NCBI RefSeq assembly: GCF_048595595.1
Contig: NZ_CP184347.1
DNA: 64,000 nucleotides
Strand: one strand, 5' to 3'
Origin: Bacteroides pyogenes_A
Lineage (GTDB): Bacteria; Bacteroidota; Bacteroidia; Bacteroidales; Bacteroidaceae
The translations under genes were made by a program, and so were the position numbers. Below the pieces are notes generated by a model, which was given only the letters and a program-made list of their open reading frames with translations, did not search any database and had not been told where the DNA came from. This document shows positions 18,117 through 26,840 of this stretch, in pieces; position 1 is the stretch's first letter; every line of letters starts with the position of its first letter.

Positions 18117-19457
18117 TCATTTCTCAAAACGAAGTTCTTGTCCGCGATAGTTCTCGTCTATGCTCCCGTTGTTATATAACAGATGTCCGTTTACAAATGT
18201 TTTTTCCACTTTCCAGTTGAAAGTATGTCCTTCGAACGGACTCCATTTACATTTGCTCCGGATACACTCCGCTGAAACTTTCCAATTGCTGTCGGGACGT
18301 ACCAGAACGAGGTCTGCCTGATATCCCCGGCGGATGTATCCCCTGTTTGCTATCTTGTACATTTCCGCAGGGGCATGGCACATCTTTTCTACTATCTTTT
18401 CGATGGTGAAAACTCCTTTGTCCGCAAGCTCCAGCATGCTGACGAGTGAAAATTGCAGAATCGGTATTCCCGATGTGGCTTTTAAGGCGCCTCCTTCTTT
18501 CTCGTTCAGAAGGTGAGGAGCATGGTCGGTGGCAATGGCGTCGATCCGTCCGTCGTTCACGGCATCCCGCAAGGCTTTCCGGTCATCGGCCGTTTTCACC
18601 GCAGGGTTGCATTTGATGCGTCCGCCCAAAACGGCATAGTCTTCTTCTGCAAACATCAGATGCGGAATACATGCTTCCGCCGTAATCCTCTTTTCAGTCA
18701 GAGGCGCCTGAGTGAACAGGTTGAGTTCTTTGGCCGTGGAGATGTGCATAATGTGCAGGCGGGCATTCGTTTCGCGCGCCAGTTGCACGGCAAGCTCGCT
18801 CGAGCGGTAGCAGGCTTCGGCCGACCGGATGGCCGGATGAAATTCCAAAGGCACGTTCTCTCCGTATTCTTTTTTATATCTGTCGGTATTTTCCCGAATG
18901 GTTCCCTGGTCTTCGCAATGGGCGGCAATCAGCAAATCCGTACCTCCGAAGATATTGCGCAGGCTTGCCATCCGGTCGACCAGCATATTGCCGATGCTCG
19001 CCCCCATGTATATTTTCACTCCGCAGACACGGCGCTTATCTAATTGGGGAAGTAATGTATAATTGCTGTTGGTCGCTCCGAAGTAGCAAGAGTAGTTTAC
19101 GGAAGACTTTGCCGCCAATAAATCGAACTTCTCATCCAAAGCTTCTAATGTTGTGGTCTGGGGATTGGTGTTGGGCATGTCCATGATGGAAGTGATGCCT
19201 CCTGCGGCTGCGGCATGGCTTTCGGTTGTTATGTCCGCTTTATGAGTCAGCCCCGGATCACGGAAATGGACGTGCTCGTCGATCACGCCCGGTAAAAGAT
19301 AGCATCCCGCGGCATCTATCAGCTCTTCACATGAATCGGCGGGGAGTTGGCCGTCGACCAAGATTTCAGCTATTTTTTCACCTTCGATAACCACCGAGGC
19401 CGCCACTTTCCTGCCTTCGTTTACGAGAATGGCGTTTTGAATCAATATGCGTTTCAT
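18117..19457 (-). CDS. pyrC: Dihydroorotase (class I)
   Basis: This 446-residue amidohydrolase catalyses cyclisation of carbamoyl-aspartate to dihydroorotate in pyrimidine synthesis. The metal site is visible as DEHVHFRDPG (about residues 50-60), the lysine in GVKIYMG that is normally carboxylated, HIMHIS, and ATDHAPH near residue 300. Its length matches class I bacterial dihydroorotases. The ATG overlaps the stop of the upstream glycosyltransferase gene by 4 nt (19454-19457), so the two are translationally coupled. Confidence 0.92.
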   Translation of the reverse strand: MKRILIQNAILVNEGRKVAASVVIEGEKIAEILVDGQLPADSCEELIDAAGCYLLPGVIDEHVHFRDPGLTHKADITTESHAAAAGGITSIMDMPNTNPQTTTLEALDEKFDLLAAKSSVNYSCYFGATNSNYTLLPQLDKRRVCGVKIYMGASIGNMLVDRMASLRNIFGGTDLLIAAHCEDQGTIRENTDRYKKEYGENVPLEFHPAIRSAEACYRSSELAVQLARETNARLHIMHISTAKELNLFTQAPLTEKRITAEACIPHLMFAEEDYAVLGGRIKCNPAVKTADDRKALRDAVNDGRIDAIATDHAPHLLNEKEGGALKATSGIPILQFSLVSMLELADKGVFTIEKIVEKMCHAPAEMYKIANRGYIRRGYQADLVLVRPDSNWKVSAECIRSKCKWSPFEGHTFNWKVEKTFVNGHLLYNNGSIDENYRGQELRFEK

Positions 19458-20197
19458 TTCTTTTTCGGATAAGGATGGAACCAACTGTTTACTTTCATTG
19501 TGATTACTCCGAATACGGCTTCGCCGAAAATGCTGCTGTTCATCTTCGATGTTCCGAGTTCGCGGTTAATGAAGATGACAGGCACCTCGATGATTTTAAA
19601 TCCGGATTTGTAGGCTGTGAATTTCATTTCAATCTGGAAGGCGTATCCTTTGAAGCGTATTTGATCCAAATCGATGGCTTCCAGCACTTGGCGGCGGTAA
19701 CATACGAAACCGGCGGTGGTGTCGTGGACGGGAATGCCTGTGATGACACGCACATACTTGGAAGCGAAATACGACATCAATACCCGCCCCATCGGCCAAT
19801 TGACCACGTTTACGCCGCTTACGTAGCGTGAACCTACGGAAACGTCTCCTCCTTCTTCCGCGCAGGCTTTATACAGGCGGGGAAGATCGTTGGGATTGTG
19901 GCTGAAATCGGCGTCCATCTCGAAAATATATTCGTAGCTATGCGCGAGCGCCCATTTGAAGCCTGCGATGTATGCCGTTCCCAATCCGAGTTTTCCGCTG
20001 CGTTCTATCATAAACAAGCGTTCGGGGAACTCTTGTTGCAAGGTCTTTACAATAGCTGCCGTACCGTCGGGCGAACCGTCTTCTATCACTAATATATGGA
20101 AGACTTTCTCCAAACCGAAGACTGCGCGAATGATGTTTTCGATATTTTCCCGTTCGTTATAAGTCGGGATGATGACGATGCTATCGGATGTTTGCAT
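19454..20197 (-). CDS. Polyprenol-phosphate mannosyl/glycosyltransferase (DPM1-like)
   Basis: This 247-residue GT2 protein has the nucleotide-sugar segments VIIPTYNERENIENI (residues 8-22), IEDGSPDGTA, and the metal-binding EMDADFSHNP. Its closest group is dolichol/polyprenol-phosphate mannose synthase without membrane helices. It would transfer a sugar, probably mannose, to a lipid phosphate at the cytosolic membrane face for later use in glycan or O-glycoprotein synthesis. It is the first gene of an overlapping pair with pyrC and is divergent from mfd. Confidence 0.82.
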   Translation of the reverse strand: MQTSDSIVIIPTYNERENIENIIRAVFGLEKVFHILVIEDGSPDGTAAIVKTLQQEFPERLFMIERSGKLGLGTAYIAGFKWALAHSYEYIFEMDADFSHNPNDLPRLYKACAEEGGDVSVGSRYVSGVNVVNWPMGRVLMSYFASKYVRVITGIPVHDTTAGFVCYRRQVLEAIDLDQIRFKGYAFQIEMKFTAYKSGFKIIEVPVIFINRELGTSKMNSSIFGEAVFGVITMKVNSWFHPYPKKK

Positions 20198-20217
20198 ATA
20201 AACTTATAATTTGAAGA

Positions 20218-20225
20218 CAAATATA
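20218..20225 (-). promoter_or_regulatory. -7 element of the GT2-pyrC pair
   Basis: CAAATATA on the plus strand reads TATATTTG on the minus strand, 20 nt upstream of the glycosyltransferase ATG. Confidence 0.6.
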
Positions 20226-20267
20226 ACGCTTTTCCTTTCGTTAAAGGAAAAACTAAGGATAATTTAG

Positions 20268-20275
20268 TACTTTTG
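20268..20275 (+). promoter_or_regulatory. -7 element of mfd
   Basis: TACTTTTG matches TAnnTTTG. It overlaps the region of the earliest in-frame start (20278) and therefore supports a downstream ATG for mfd. Confidence 0.6.
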
Positions 20276-20340
20276 CGGTGGATTTTCATTGCATCGTACC
20301 ACGGGTTTTTACAAATTCGTGGCGAGTTAATATGATATTT

Positions 20341-23300
20341 ATGACTATAACCGAACTACAGCAACAATATGCCGCCCATCCCAACATGGCAGTGATGGAA
20401 CGTATCTTGAAAGATCCTTCCATCCGGACTGTGTTTTGCGGAGGTCTGTGCGCTTCTGCCGCCTCGCTTTCTTCATCGGTGTGGGTGCGTCGAGGCATTT
20501 GCCCTTTTGTCTTTATTTTGGGCGATCTCGAAGAGGCGGGATATTTTTATCACGACCTCACGCAGATTTTAGGAACGGAGCAAGTGCTTTTCTTCCCTTC
20601 TTCGTTTCGTCGCTCTGTCAAGTACGGACAGAAAGACGCAGCCAATGAGATTCTGCGTACGGAAGTGCTGAGCCGGTTGGAAAAAGGGGAGAAAGGTCTG
20701 TGTATTGTGACGTATCCCGACGCATTGGCAGAGAAAGTGGTGTCACGCAAAGAGCTGAACGATAAAACCCTGAAGCTGAATGTAGGGGAGCGTGTGGATA
20801 CGGCGTTTGTTACAGATGTGCTGCATAGCTACGGATTCGAATATGTGGACTATGTATATGAACCCGGACAATATGCCGTGAGGGGAAGCATTATCGACGT
20901 TTTTTCTTTTGCTTCCGAATACCCTTACCGCATCGATTTTTTCGGCGATGAAGTGGAGAGTATCCGCACGTTCGAGGTGGAGTCGCAACTTTCGCGGGAA
21001 AAGAAAAACGGGATAATGATTGTTCCCGACTTGGCGGTGACGGGTGAAGTGACGACCTCTTTTCTCGATTTTATTCCCGGAGAGACTGTGCTGGCGATGC
21101 GCGACTTCTTGTGGTTGCGCGAACGCATTCAGGCCGTGCACGACGAGGCTTTGACACCGCAAGCCATTGCCGTGCAGGAAGCCGAAGAGAACGGAGGCAT
21201 CACGCTCGAGGGAAAATTGATAGACGGCAGCGAGTTTATGTCGCGCGCACTCGATTTCCGCCGGATGGAGTTCGGCAACAAGCCGACAGGCGTACCCGAT
21301 GCGAGTGTTTCTTTTGAGACTTCCGCCCAGCCCATTTTCCACAAGAATTTCGACTTGGTATCCGATGCTTTCAGAGATTATATCGGAAAAGGATATTCGC
21401 TCTTTGTTTGCAGCGACAGTACAAAGCAGACCGACCGCATCAAGGCCATCTTTGAAGACCGCAAAGAGCATATTTCCTTTACTCCCGTTCAACGCACCCT
21501 TCATGAAGGCTTTGCGGATGATACGTTGCGGATGTGTGTGTTTACCGATCATCAGCTTTTCGACCGTTTTCATAAATACAACCTGAAGAGCGACAAGGCT
21601 CGTTCGGGGAAAGTAACGTTGTCGCTGAAAGAGCTGAACCAATTCACTCCCGGCGATTATGTGGTGCATACCGACCACGGCATCGGACGCTTTGCCGGAT
21701 TGATACGGGTTCCGAATGGAGACACTACGCAGGAGGTGATAAAGCTCATCTATCAGAACGAGGACGTGGTGTTCGTCTCCATCCATTCATTGCACAAGGT
21801 CTCCAAATACAAAGGAAAAGAAGGAGAGCCTCCGCGCTTGAATAAATTGGGAACGGGTGCTTGGGAAAAACTGAAGGAGCGTACAAAGACGAAGATTAAG
21901 GACATTGCCCGCGACCTTATTAAGCTTTATTCGCAACGCCGACAGGAAAAAGGCTTTTCCTACAGTCCCGACAGCTTTTTGCAGCGGGAATTGGAGGCGT
22001 CGTTCATATACGAAGATACGCCCGACCAAAGCAAGGCTACGGCGGACGTGAAGACGGATATGGAAAGCGAACGTCCGATGGACCGTCTGGTGTGCGGAGA
22101 TGTGGGATTCGGCAAGACGGAAGTGGCGATCCGTGCCGCGTTTAAGGCGGTGGCGGACAATAAGCAGGTGGCCGTGCTCGTGCCGACTACGGTACTTGCT
22201 TACCAGCATTTCCGGACTTTCCGCGAACGGTTGAAAGGCCTGCCTTGCCGGGTGGAGTACCTGAGTCGGGCCCGTACGGCTGCACAGGCGAAGACCGTGC
22301 TGAAAGGGTTGAAGGAAGGAGAAGTGAACATACTTATCGGCACCCATCGTATTCTGGGGAAGGATGTGCGCTTTAAAGACTTGGGATTGCTCATTATTGA
22401 CGAAGAACAGAAGTTCGGCGTTTCGGTGAAAGAAAAGCTGCGACAGATGAAAGTGAACGTGGATACGCTGACCATGACCGCCACGCCCATTCCGCGTACC
22501 CTCCAATTCTCACTGATGGGCGCGCGCGACTTGAGTGTCATCTCTACGCCTCCGCCCAACCGTTACCCCATTCAGACCGAAGTGCATACGTTCAACGAAG
22601 AGGTGATTGCCGATGCCATAGGCTTTGAAATGAGTCGCAACGGGCAGGTTTTCTTTGTGAACAACCGGATTGCCAACCTACCGGAGCTGAAAGCCATGAT
22701 TCTTCGTCATATTCCCGACTGCCGGGTGGCGATAGGGCACGGGCAAATGGAACCCGCCGAGCTGGAGAAGGTAATATTCGACTTTGTGAACTACGACTAT
22801 GACGTGCTGCTCGCCACTACCATTATCGAAAGCGGCATCGATATCCCGAACGCGAATACCATTATCATCAATCAGGCGCAGAACTTCGGCCTGAGCGATT
22901 TGCACCAGATGCGCGGACGGGTGGGGCGAAGCAATAAAAAGGCTTTTTGTTACTTGCTGGCTCCTCCGCTGAGCAGCCTGACTACCGAAGGCAGACGGCG
23001 CCTTCAGGCGATTGAAAACTTCAGCGACTTGGGAAGCGGTATTCATATCGCCATGCAAGACCTCGACATACGCGGGGCGGGCAACCTGTTGGGGGCGGAG
23101 CAAAGCGGTTTCATCGCCGATTTAGGTTACGAAACTTATCAGAAAATATTGGCTGAGGCGGTGCACGAATTGAAGAATGATGAATTTGCCGAGCTGTATG
23201 CGGATGAGATAAAAGAATCGAAAGAGATCAGCGGCGAGCTGTTTGTCGACGAATGCCAGATCGAAAGCGATCTGGAGATACTGCTTCCGGCGGATTATGT

Positions 23301-23712
23301 GACGGGGAGCAGCGAGCGCATGCTGCTCTATCGCGAACTCGACGGTCTGACGCTCGACAAAGAGGTGGACGCTTTCCGTACACGGCTCGAAGACCGCTTC
23401 GGAACGGTGCCGCCCGAAACGGAGGAACTGCTGCGTGTGGTACCTCTCCGACGCTTGGGAGCGCGACTCGGAGCGGAGAAAATATTCCTGAAAGGAGAGA
23501 GGATGACGCTCTTTTTCGTTTCCAACCCCGACAGTCCGTTCTATCAAAGCCGGGCTTTCGGCCAAGCGATAGAGTATATGATGAAATACACCCGTCGCTG
23601 TGACTTGCGTGAACAGAACGGAAGACGAAGCATGGTGGTGAAAGATGTGGGGAATGTGGAAACGGCGGTCAGTGTGTTGCAAGAAATGGTTGCTATGCCG
23701 GTGGGGGAATGA
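20341..23712 (+). CDS. mfd: Transcription-repair coupling factor
   Basis: This protein of about 1123 residues removes RNA polymerase stalled at lesions and recruits UvrA. N-terminal UvrB-like modules (about 1-400) are followed by the polymerase-interaction domain (FTPGDYVVHTDHGIGRF, about residue 440). The translocase has Walker A GDVGFGKTE and the DEEQ box (LLIIDEEQKFGV), and the C-terminal TRCF domain closes the protein. Length is normal for the family. Two ATGs (20332 and 20341) are close together; I prefer MTITELQQQY. It is divergent from the GT2-pyrC pair. Confidence 0.95.
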   Translation: MTITELQQQYAAHPNMAVMERILKDPSIRTVFCGGLCASAASLSSSVWVRRGICPFVFILGDLEEAGYFYHDLTQILGTEQVLFFPSSFRRSVKYGQKDAANEILRTEVLSRLEKGEKGLCIVTYPDALAEKVVSRKELNDKTLKLNVGERVDTAFVTDVLHSYGFEYVDYVYEPGQYAVRGSIIDVFSFASEYPYRIDFFGDEVESIRTFEVESQLSREKKNGIMIVPDLAVTGEVTTSFLDFIPGETVLAMRDFLWLRERIQAVHDEALTPQAIAVQEAEENGGITLEGKLIDGSEFMSRALDFRRMEFGNKPTGVPDASVSFETSAQPIFHKNFDLVSDAFRDYIGKGYSLFVCSDSTKQTDRIKAIFEDRKEHISFTPVQRTLHEGFADDTLRMCVFTDHQLFDRFHKYNLKSDKARSGKVTLSLKELNQFTPGDYVVHTDHGIGRFAGLIRVPNGDTTQEVIKLIYQNEDVVFVSIHSLHKVSKYKGKEGEPPRLNKLGTGAWEKLKERTKTKIKDIARDLIKLYSQRRQEKGFSYSPDSFLQRELEASFIYEDTPDQSKATADVKTDMESERPMDRLVCGDVGFGKTEVAIRAAFKAVADNKQVAVLVPTTVLAYQHFRTFRERLKGLPCRVEYLSRARTAAQAKTVLKGLKEGEVNILIGTHRILGKDVRFKDLGLLIIDEEQKFGVSVKEKLRQMKVNVDTLTMTATPIPRTLQFSLMGARDLSVISTPPPNRYPIQTEVHTFNEEVIADAIGFEMSRNGQVFFVNNRIANLPELKAMILRHIPDCRVAIGHGQMEPAELEKVIFDFVNYDYDVLLATTIIESGIDIPNANTIIINQAQNFGLSDLHQMRGRVGRSNKKAFCYLLAPPLSSLTTEGRRRLQAIENFSDLGSGIHIAMQDLDIRGAGNLLGAEQSGFIADLGYETYQKILAEAVHELKNDEFAELYADEIKESKEISGELFVDECQIESDLEILLPADYVTGSSERMLLYRELDGLTLDKEVDAFRTRLEDRFGTVPPETEELLRVVPLRRLGARLGAEKIFLKGERMTLFFVSNPDSPFYQSRAFGQAIEYMMKYTRRCDLREQNGRRSMVVKDVGNVETAVSVLQEMVAMPVGE

Positions 23713-23991
23713 GCGGCTCTTTGCTCCCGGTTTCAATGTCGGATCTGTCCGTACAAGCTTCCGGTGTAGAGGTTGTCTGCCTTTTCAGGCACATACTTTT
23801 AGCGGCACTGCCGATCTTTTTTCTACGATATGCAGCTTTATCGTTACAGAGAATAACCCTTTGGGAGAAAAGGATAAAGTCTTTTTCTTCATTCTACGAT
23901 ATACGGCTTTATCCGCTTTTCTACGTTCTGGCAGGCTGTTTATTCCCGGATTATTCCGCTTTCGGAAGCGTAATGGCTGCTTTATCCGGGA
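23713..23991. other. Gap between convergent mfd and ygiQ with an imperfect repeat
   Basis: No convincing gene is visible. Two imperfect direct copies of TTCTACGATATGCAGCTTTA occur at 23821 and 23892 (71 bp apart). A third partial ACGTTCTGG/TTTATCC stretch follows. The region is T-rich on the plus strand and may serve as a terminator zone. Confidence 0.35.
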
Positions 23992-25872
23992 TTATCGTAT
24001 TGCCTGTTTTTTCTTTCCATATAGCCGGTCTATCAGGTCCTGCCGTCCGATGCGTTTCAGTTCGCTCACAATGTTGCGGCGTTCTTCCGGTTTATACCAG
24101 AAAAAGAACTGCCTCTGGCGGAGCTTCTCCCGTTGCGTTTTGGCGCTGAACACCGGTTCCAGTGTGTAAGGATGGTATCCTGTGTACCATGCTTCGGTAG
24201 CTACGGTCATCGGAGTGGGCGTGAAGTCCTGCACCTGCTCCAGATGAAAGTCGAGCCGTTTGGTTATGACAGCCAGCTCCGCCATATCTTCTTCCCGGCA
24301 GCCGGGGTGTGAGGAGATGAAGTAGGGAATGAGCTGTTGCCGCAGATTCTCTTCCCGGTTGATTCGGTCGAATATCCGTTTGAATTGCTCGAATTGTTCG
24401 AAAGAAGGCTTCCGCATCACTGCCAATACCCGGTCGCTCGTATGTTCGGGAGCCACTTTCAGGCGTCCGCTTACGTGGCGGGTAATCAGCTCGCGCGTGT
24501 ATTCGGTTGCGCTGCGGTTCGTTTCGGCATCTTTGCTTTGATGTAGCAACAGGTCGTAACGCACGCCGCTTCCGATGAAAGACTTCTTGATTCCCGGCAA
24601 AGCGTCTACGGACTTGTAGATATCGAGCAGCGGACGGTGGTCGGTATTCAGGTTCGGACAAACCTTCGGATGTATGCAAGAAGGGCGCTTGCACTTCCGG
24701 CATACGGATTCGTCGCGTCCTTTCATGCGGTACATGTTGGCCGACGGACCTCCCAAATCGCTCAAGTAACCTTTGAAGTCGGGCAGTTGCGTCACTTTCC
24801 GCACCTCTTTCAGGATAGACTCTTTGCTGCGGCTCACAATAAACTTGCCCTGATGGGCGGAGATGGTGCAGAAAGCGCACCCGCCGAAGCATCCGCGATG
24901 GATGTTGACGGAGAACTTGATCATGTCGTATGCCGGAATCCGTTTGCCTTTGTATTTGGGATGGGGCAAACGCGTGTAAGGCAGGTCGAACGAACGGTCG
25001 AGCTCTTCCTCGCTCATGGGAGGGTAGGGAGGATTCACCACGACGATGCGGTTGCCCACCGACTGCGTGATGCGCGACGCGCTGTATTTGTTCGATTCCT
25101 CTTCGATGTGCCTGAAGTTGGCCGCCTGTTTCTTCTTGTCCGACAGACATTCTTCGTGCGAATAGAGCCGGATATCGCCCGCTTCGTCTGCAAACTCTTT
25201 TTTATTTGCCACGTAGGCTATCTGCGGAATGCCGTTCAGCGGCGAGCGATGTATGCTGAAAGAAGGCTGCGGCACACTGTCGGCAGATCGTTTTTGGTGT
25301 TCTTCCAGCTTCCGAGCCAACTCGATGATGGGCTTTTCTCCCATTCCGTAAATCAGCAGGTCGGCGCCGCTGTCGCAAAGGATGCTTTTTCTCAACGCGT
25401 TCTGCCAATAGTCGTAATGACTCAGTCTGCGCATGCTCGCCTCTATGCTTCCCAATACCACCGGAACGTCGGGATAGAGCTTTTTCAATATCTGCGTGTA
25501 AACGATGGAGGGATATTCCGGGCGCATATCGGGGCGCCCGTTGGGCGTATAAGCGTCTTCGCTGCGGAGACGCTTGTTGGCGGTGTATTTGTTTACCATA
25601 GAATCCATACATCCGGCGGAAACACCGAAGAACAGACGGGGGCGTCCCAGCTTCTTAAAGTCGCGCAGGTCATCCCGCCAGTTGGGCTGGGGAACAATGG
25701 CAACCTTCAGCCCTTCCGCTTCGAGGATGCGTCCGATTACCGCCGCGCCGAACGAAGGATGGTCTACATACGCGTCGCCGCTGAAGAGAATCACATCCAG
25801 TTTGTCCCATCCGCGAAGTTCCACTTCTTTTTTGGTCGTGGGAAGCCAGTCGGTCAGTTTATAGTCATTCAT
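23992..25872 (-). CDS. YgiQ-family radical SAM protein
   Basis: This 626-residue protein has the N-terminal UPF0313 region (GWDKLDVILFSGDAYVDHPS, GVSAGCMDSMVNKY) and a radical SAM core with HRGCFGGCAFCTISAHQGKF supplying the three cluster cysteines. The C-terminal region carries a conserved Cys-rich part (CRKCKRPSCIHPKVC). The reaction of this widespread family is not established. The ATG at 25872 starts just 4 nt from a TAnnTTTG element, so the mRNA may be leaderless; an in-frame start further upstream lies outside the transcript. It converges on mfd. Confidence 0.86.
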   Translation of the reverse strand: MNDYKLTDWLPTTKKEVELRGWDKLDVILFSGDAYVDHPSFGAAVIGRILEAEGLKVAIVPQPNWRDDLRDFKKLGRPRLFFGVSAGCMDSMVNKYTANKRLRSEDAYTPNGRPDMRPEYPSIVYTQILKKLYPDVPVVLGSIEASMRRLSHYDYWQNALRKSILCDSGADLLIYGMGEKPIIELARKLEEHQKRSADSVPQPSFSIHRSPLNGIPQIAYVANKKEFADEAGDIRLYSHEECLSDKKKQAANFRHIEEESNKYSASRITQSVGNRIVVVNPPYPPMSEEELDRSFDLPYTRLPHPKYKGKRIPAYDMIKFSVNIHRGCFGGCAFCTISAHQGKFIVSRSKESILKEVRKVTQLPDFKGYLSDLGGPSANMYRMKGRDESVCRKCKRPSCIHPKVCPNLNTDHRPLLDIYKSVDALPGIKKSFIGSGVRYDLLLHQSKDAETNRSATEYTRELITRHVSGRLKVAPEHTSDRVLAVMRKPSFEQFEQFKRIFDRINREENLRQQLIPYFISSHPGCREEDMAELAVITKRLDFHLEQVQDFTPTPMTVATEAWYTGYHPYTLEPVFSAKTQREKLRQRQFFFWYKPEERRNIVSELKRIGRQDLIDRLYGKKKQAIR

Positions 25873-25876
25873 GCCG

Positions 25877-25884
25877 CAAAGATA
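25877..25884 (-). promoter_or_regulatory. -7 element of ygiQ
   Basis: CAAAGATA on the plus strand (TATCTTTG on the minus) lies 4 nt before the ygiQ ATG, implying initiation at or inside the start codon. Confidence 0.5.
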
Positions 25885-25943
25885 CGGATAATAAGAGTTT
25901 TTTCCAATCGTTTGCCGGATAGGGGCGGGCACCGCGCCGAGGC

Positions 25944-26168
25944 TTACAGCGTGCTGCCGACCGTAAACTGAATGGTCATGCACTCTCCGTCGTAAATTTC
26001 ACGAAAGCCGATTCCTTGCTCGGAAAGATATTCTTTCAAGTCCTGAAAAGCATCGGTACGGTTCATGATAATCCGGAGCGTATCGCCCGGGTTTGCCCGG
26101 TAGATGGCTTTCACTGCCGGAATCAGGGGGCTGTAGGCGGTTGTTCCGCATGTGTCTACGGTAATCAT
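25944..26168 (-). CDS. Small TusA-like fold protein lacking the CPxP motif
   Basis: This 74-residue protein resembles the TusA/SirA fold in layout: an initial strand ending in DTCG, a helix SPLIPAVKAIYRANPGD, strand LRIIMNR, helix DAFQDLKEYLSEQG, and two final strands. The usual catalytic CPxP Cys of TusA is not in place; the only nearby Cys is in DTCG, two residues after the Asp. The family call is an inference from pattern only. The ATG overlaps the stop of the upstream gene by 4 nt (26165-26168), so the two are coupled. Confidence 0.5.
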   Translation of the reverse strand: MITVDTCGTTAYSPLIPAVKAIYRANPGDTLRIIMNRTDAFQDLKEYLSEQGIGFREIYDGECMTIQFTVGSTL

Positions 26169-26482
26169 TCTTCCTCCTCTTCTTCCTCCTGACCGGGAAG
26201 CCAAGTAAGATAAAGCTTGATCAGTTGCTGCAAGCCGAACGCCTTCATATTGTTGTGGTATATGACGTCGATGCAGAGGTCGAGCAGATCCTTGCTGTTC
26301 TCTTCCTGACTGGCAATCAGTGAACGGATATTCAGTTTCAGTTTGTCCAGTACGTTCTCGTCTACGATGCCGTTGCTGTCGATCAGATGACGGAACAAAG
26401 CATACTTCTCGACTGTTTTCAGATTCTCGTCGGATACTTCTATGCTCCGTGTACCGGTGGGGTTTGCTTGTATCGTATACAT
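26165..26482 (-). CDS. Conserved small protein with poly-Glu tail, unknown function
   Basis: This 105-residue protein is predicted largely helical after a short N-terminal strand region (MYTIQANPTGTRSIEVSD). It ends in seven consecutive glutamates. I do not recognise a family. The gene is the first of a coupled pair with the TusA-like gene (4-nt overlap). The nearest TAnnTTTG element lies 163 nt upstream, leaving a long leader. Confidence 0.6.
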   Translation of the reverse strand: MYTIQANPTGTRSIEVSDENLKTVEKYALFRHLIDSNGIVDENVLDKLKLNIRSLIASQEENSKDLLDLCIDVIYHNNMKAFGLQQLIKLYLTWLPGQEEEEEEE

Positions 26483-26645
26483 ATTCTTTTGTGTATTAAC
26501 GGTTAATTTTCAAATTCTAATGCTCGGTTTACAACACGACCGCGCATGGATAAAGAGACCGGCGGTTCTGCACATTCAATGCGCTATGCGGTCGGCGGCA
26601 GGCTTCCGCTATCACGGATGCTGCTCCCCTTTTTATTCATAGGAG

Positions 26646-26653
26646 CAAAGATA
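26646..26653 (-). promoter_or_regulatory. Distal -7 element of the small-gene pair
   Basis: CAAAGATA on the plus strand (TATCTTTG on the minus). If used, the transcript has a 163-nt leader before the 105-aa gene. The leader includes an 18-codon ATG frame starting at 26640. I see no known riboswitch in it. The rest of 26654-26791 shows nothing I can name. Confidence 0.4.
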
Positions 26654-26791
26654 GAATTTTAAATGAGAAACAGGCAGGAAAAGAGGATTATTTTTGAGAA
26701 AAGTTCCCCATGTACCAGCTGTCGTGCTTGCATGGCCTTTTCCCGAACGTATGTTTTCGAACCGAATCATGATTTCGCGAATATAGAAAAA

Positions 26792-26822
26792 AAGAGTGAG
26801 AAGCGATCGGCTTCCCACTCTT
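26792..26822 (-). terminator. Terminator of the NagB/PIG-L fusion gene
   Basis: A 13-bp stem (AAGAGTGAGAAGC at 26792-26804, GCTTCCCACTCTT at 26810-26822) has one G-U-type mismatch and a 5-nt loop. On the minus strand it is followed by TTTTTTCTAT. Confidence 0.75.
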
Positions 26823-26840
26823 CTGTCATTTTTGATGTAT

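Noticed and set aside
23709..24149. Possible membrane protein frame (MSGSLLPVSM...) after mfd
   Set aside because: Overlaps the 3' end of ygiQ on the other strand; composition is repeat-like and no start signal is seen.
26584..26640. 18-codon leader frame MNKKGSSIRDSGSLPPTA before the small-gene pair
   Set aside because: Too short to support from one sequence; kept only as something to check by conservation.
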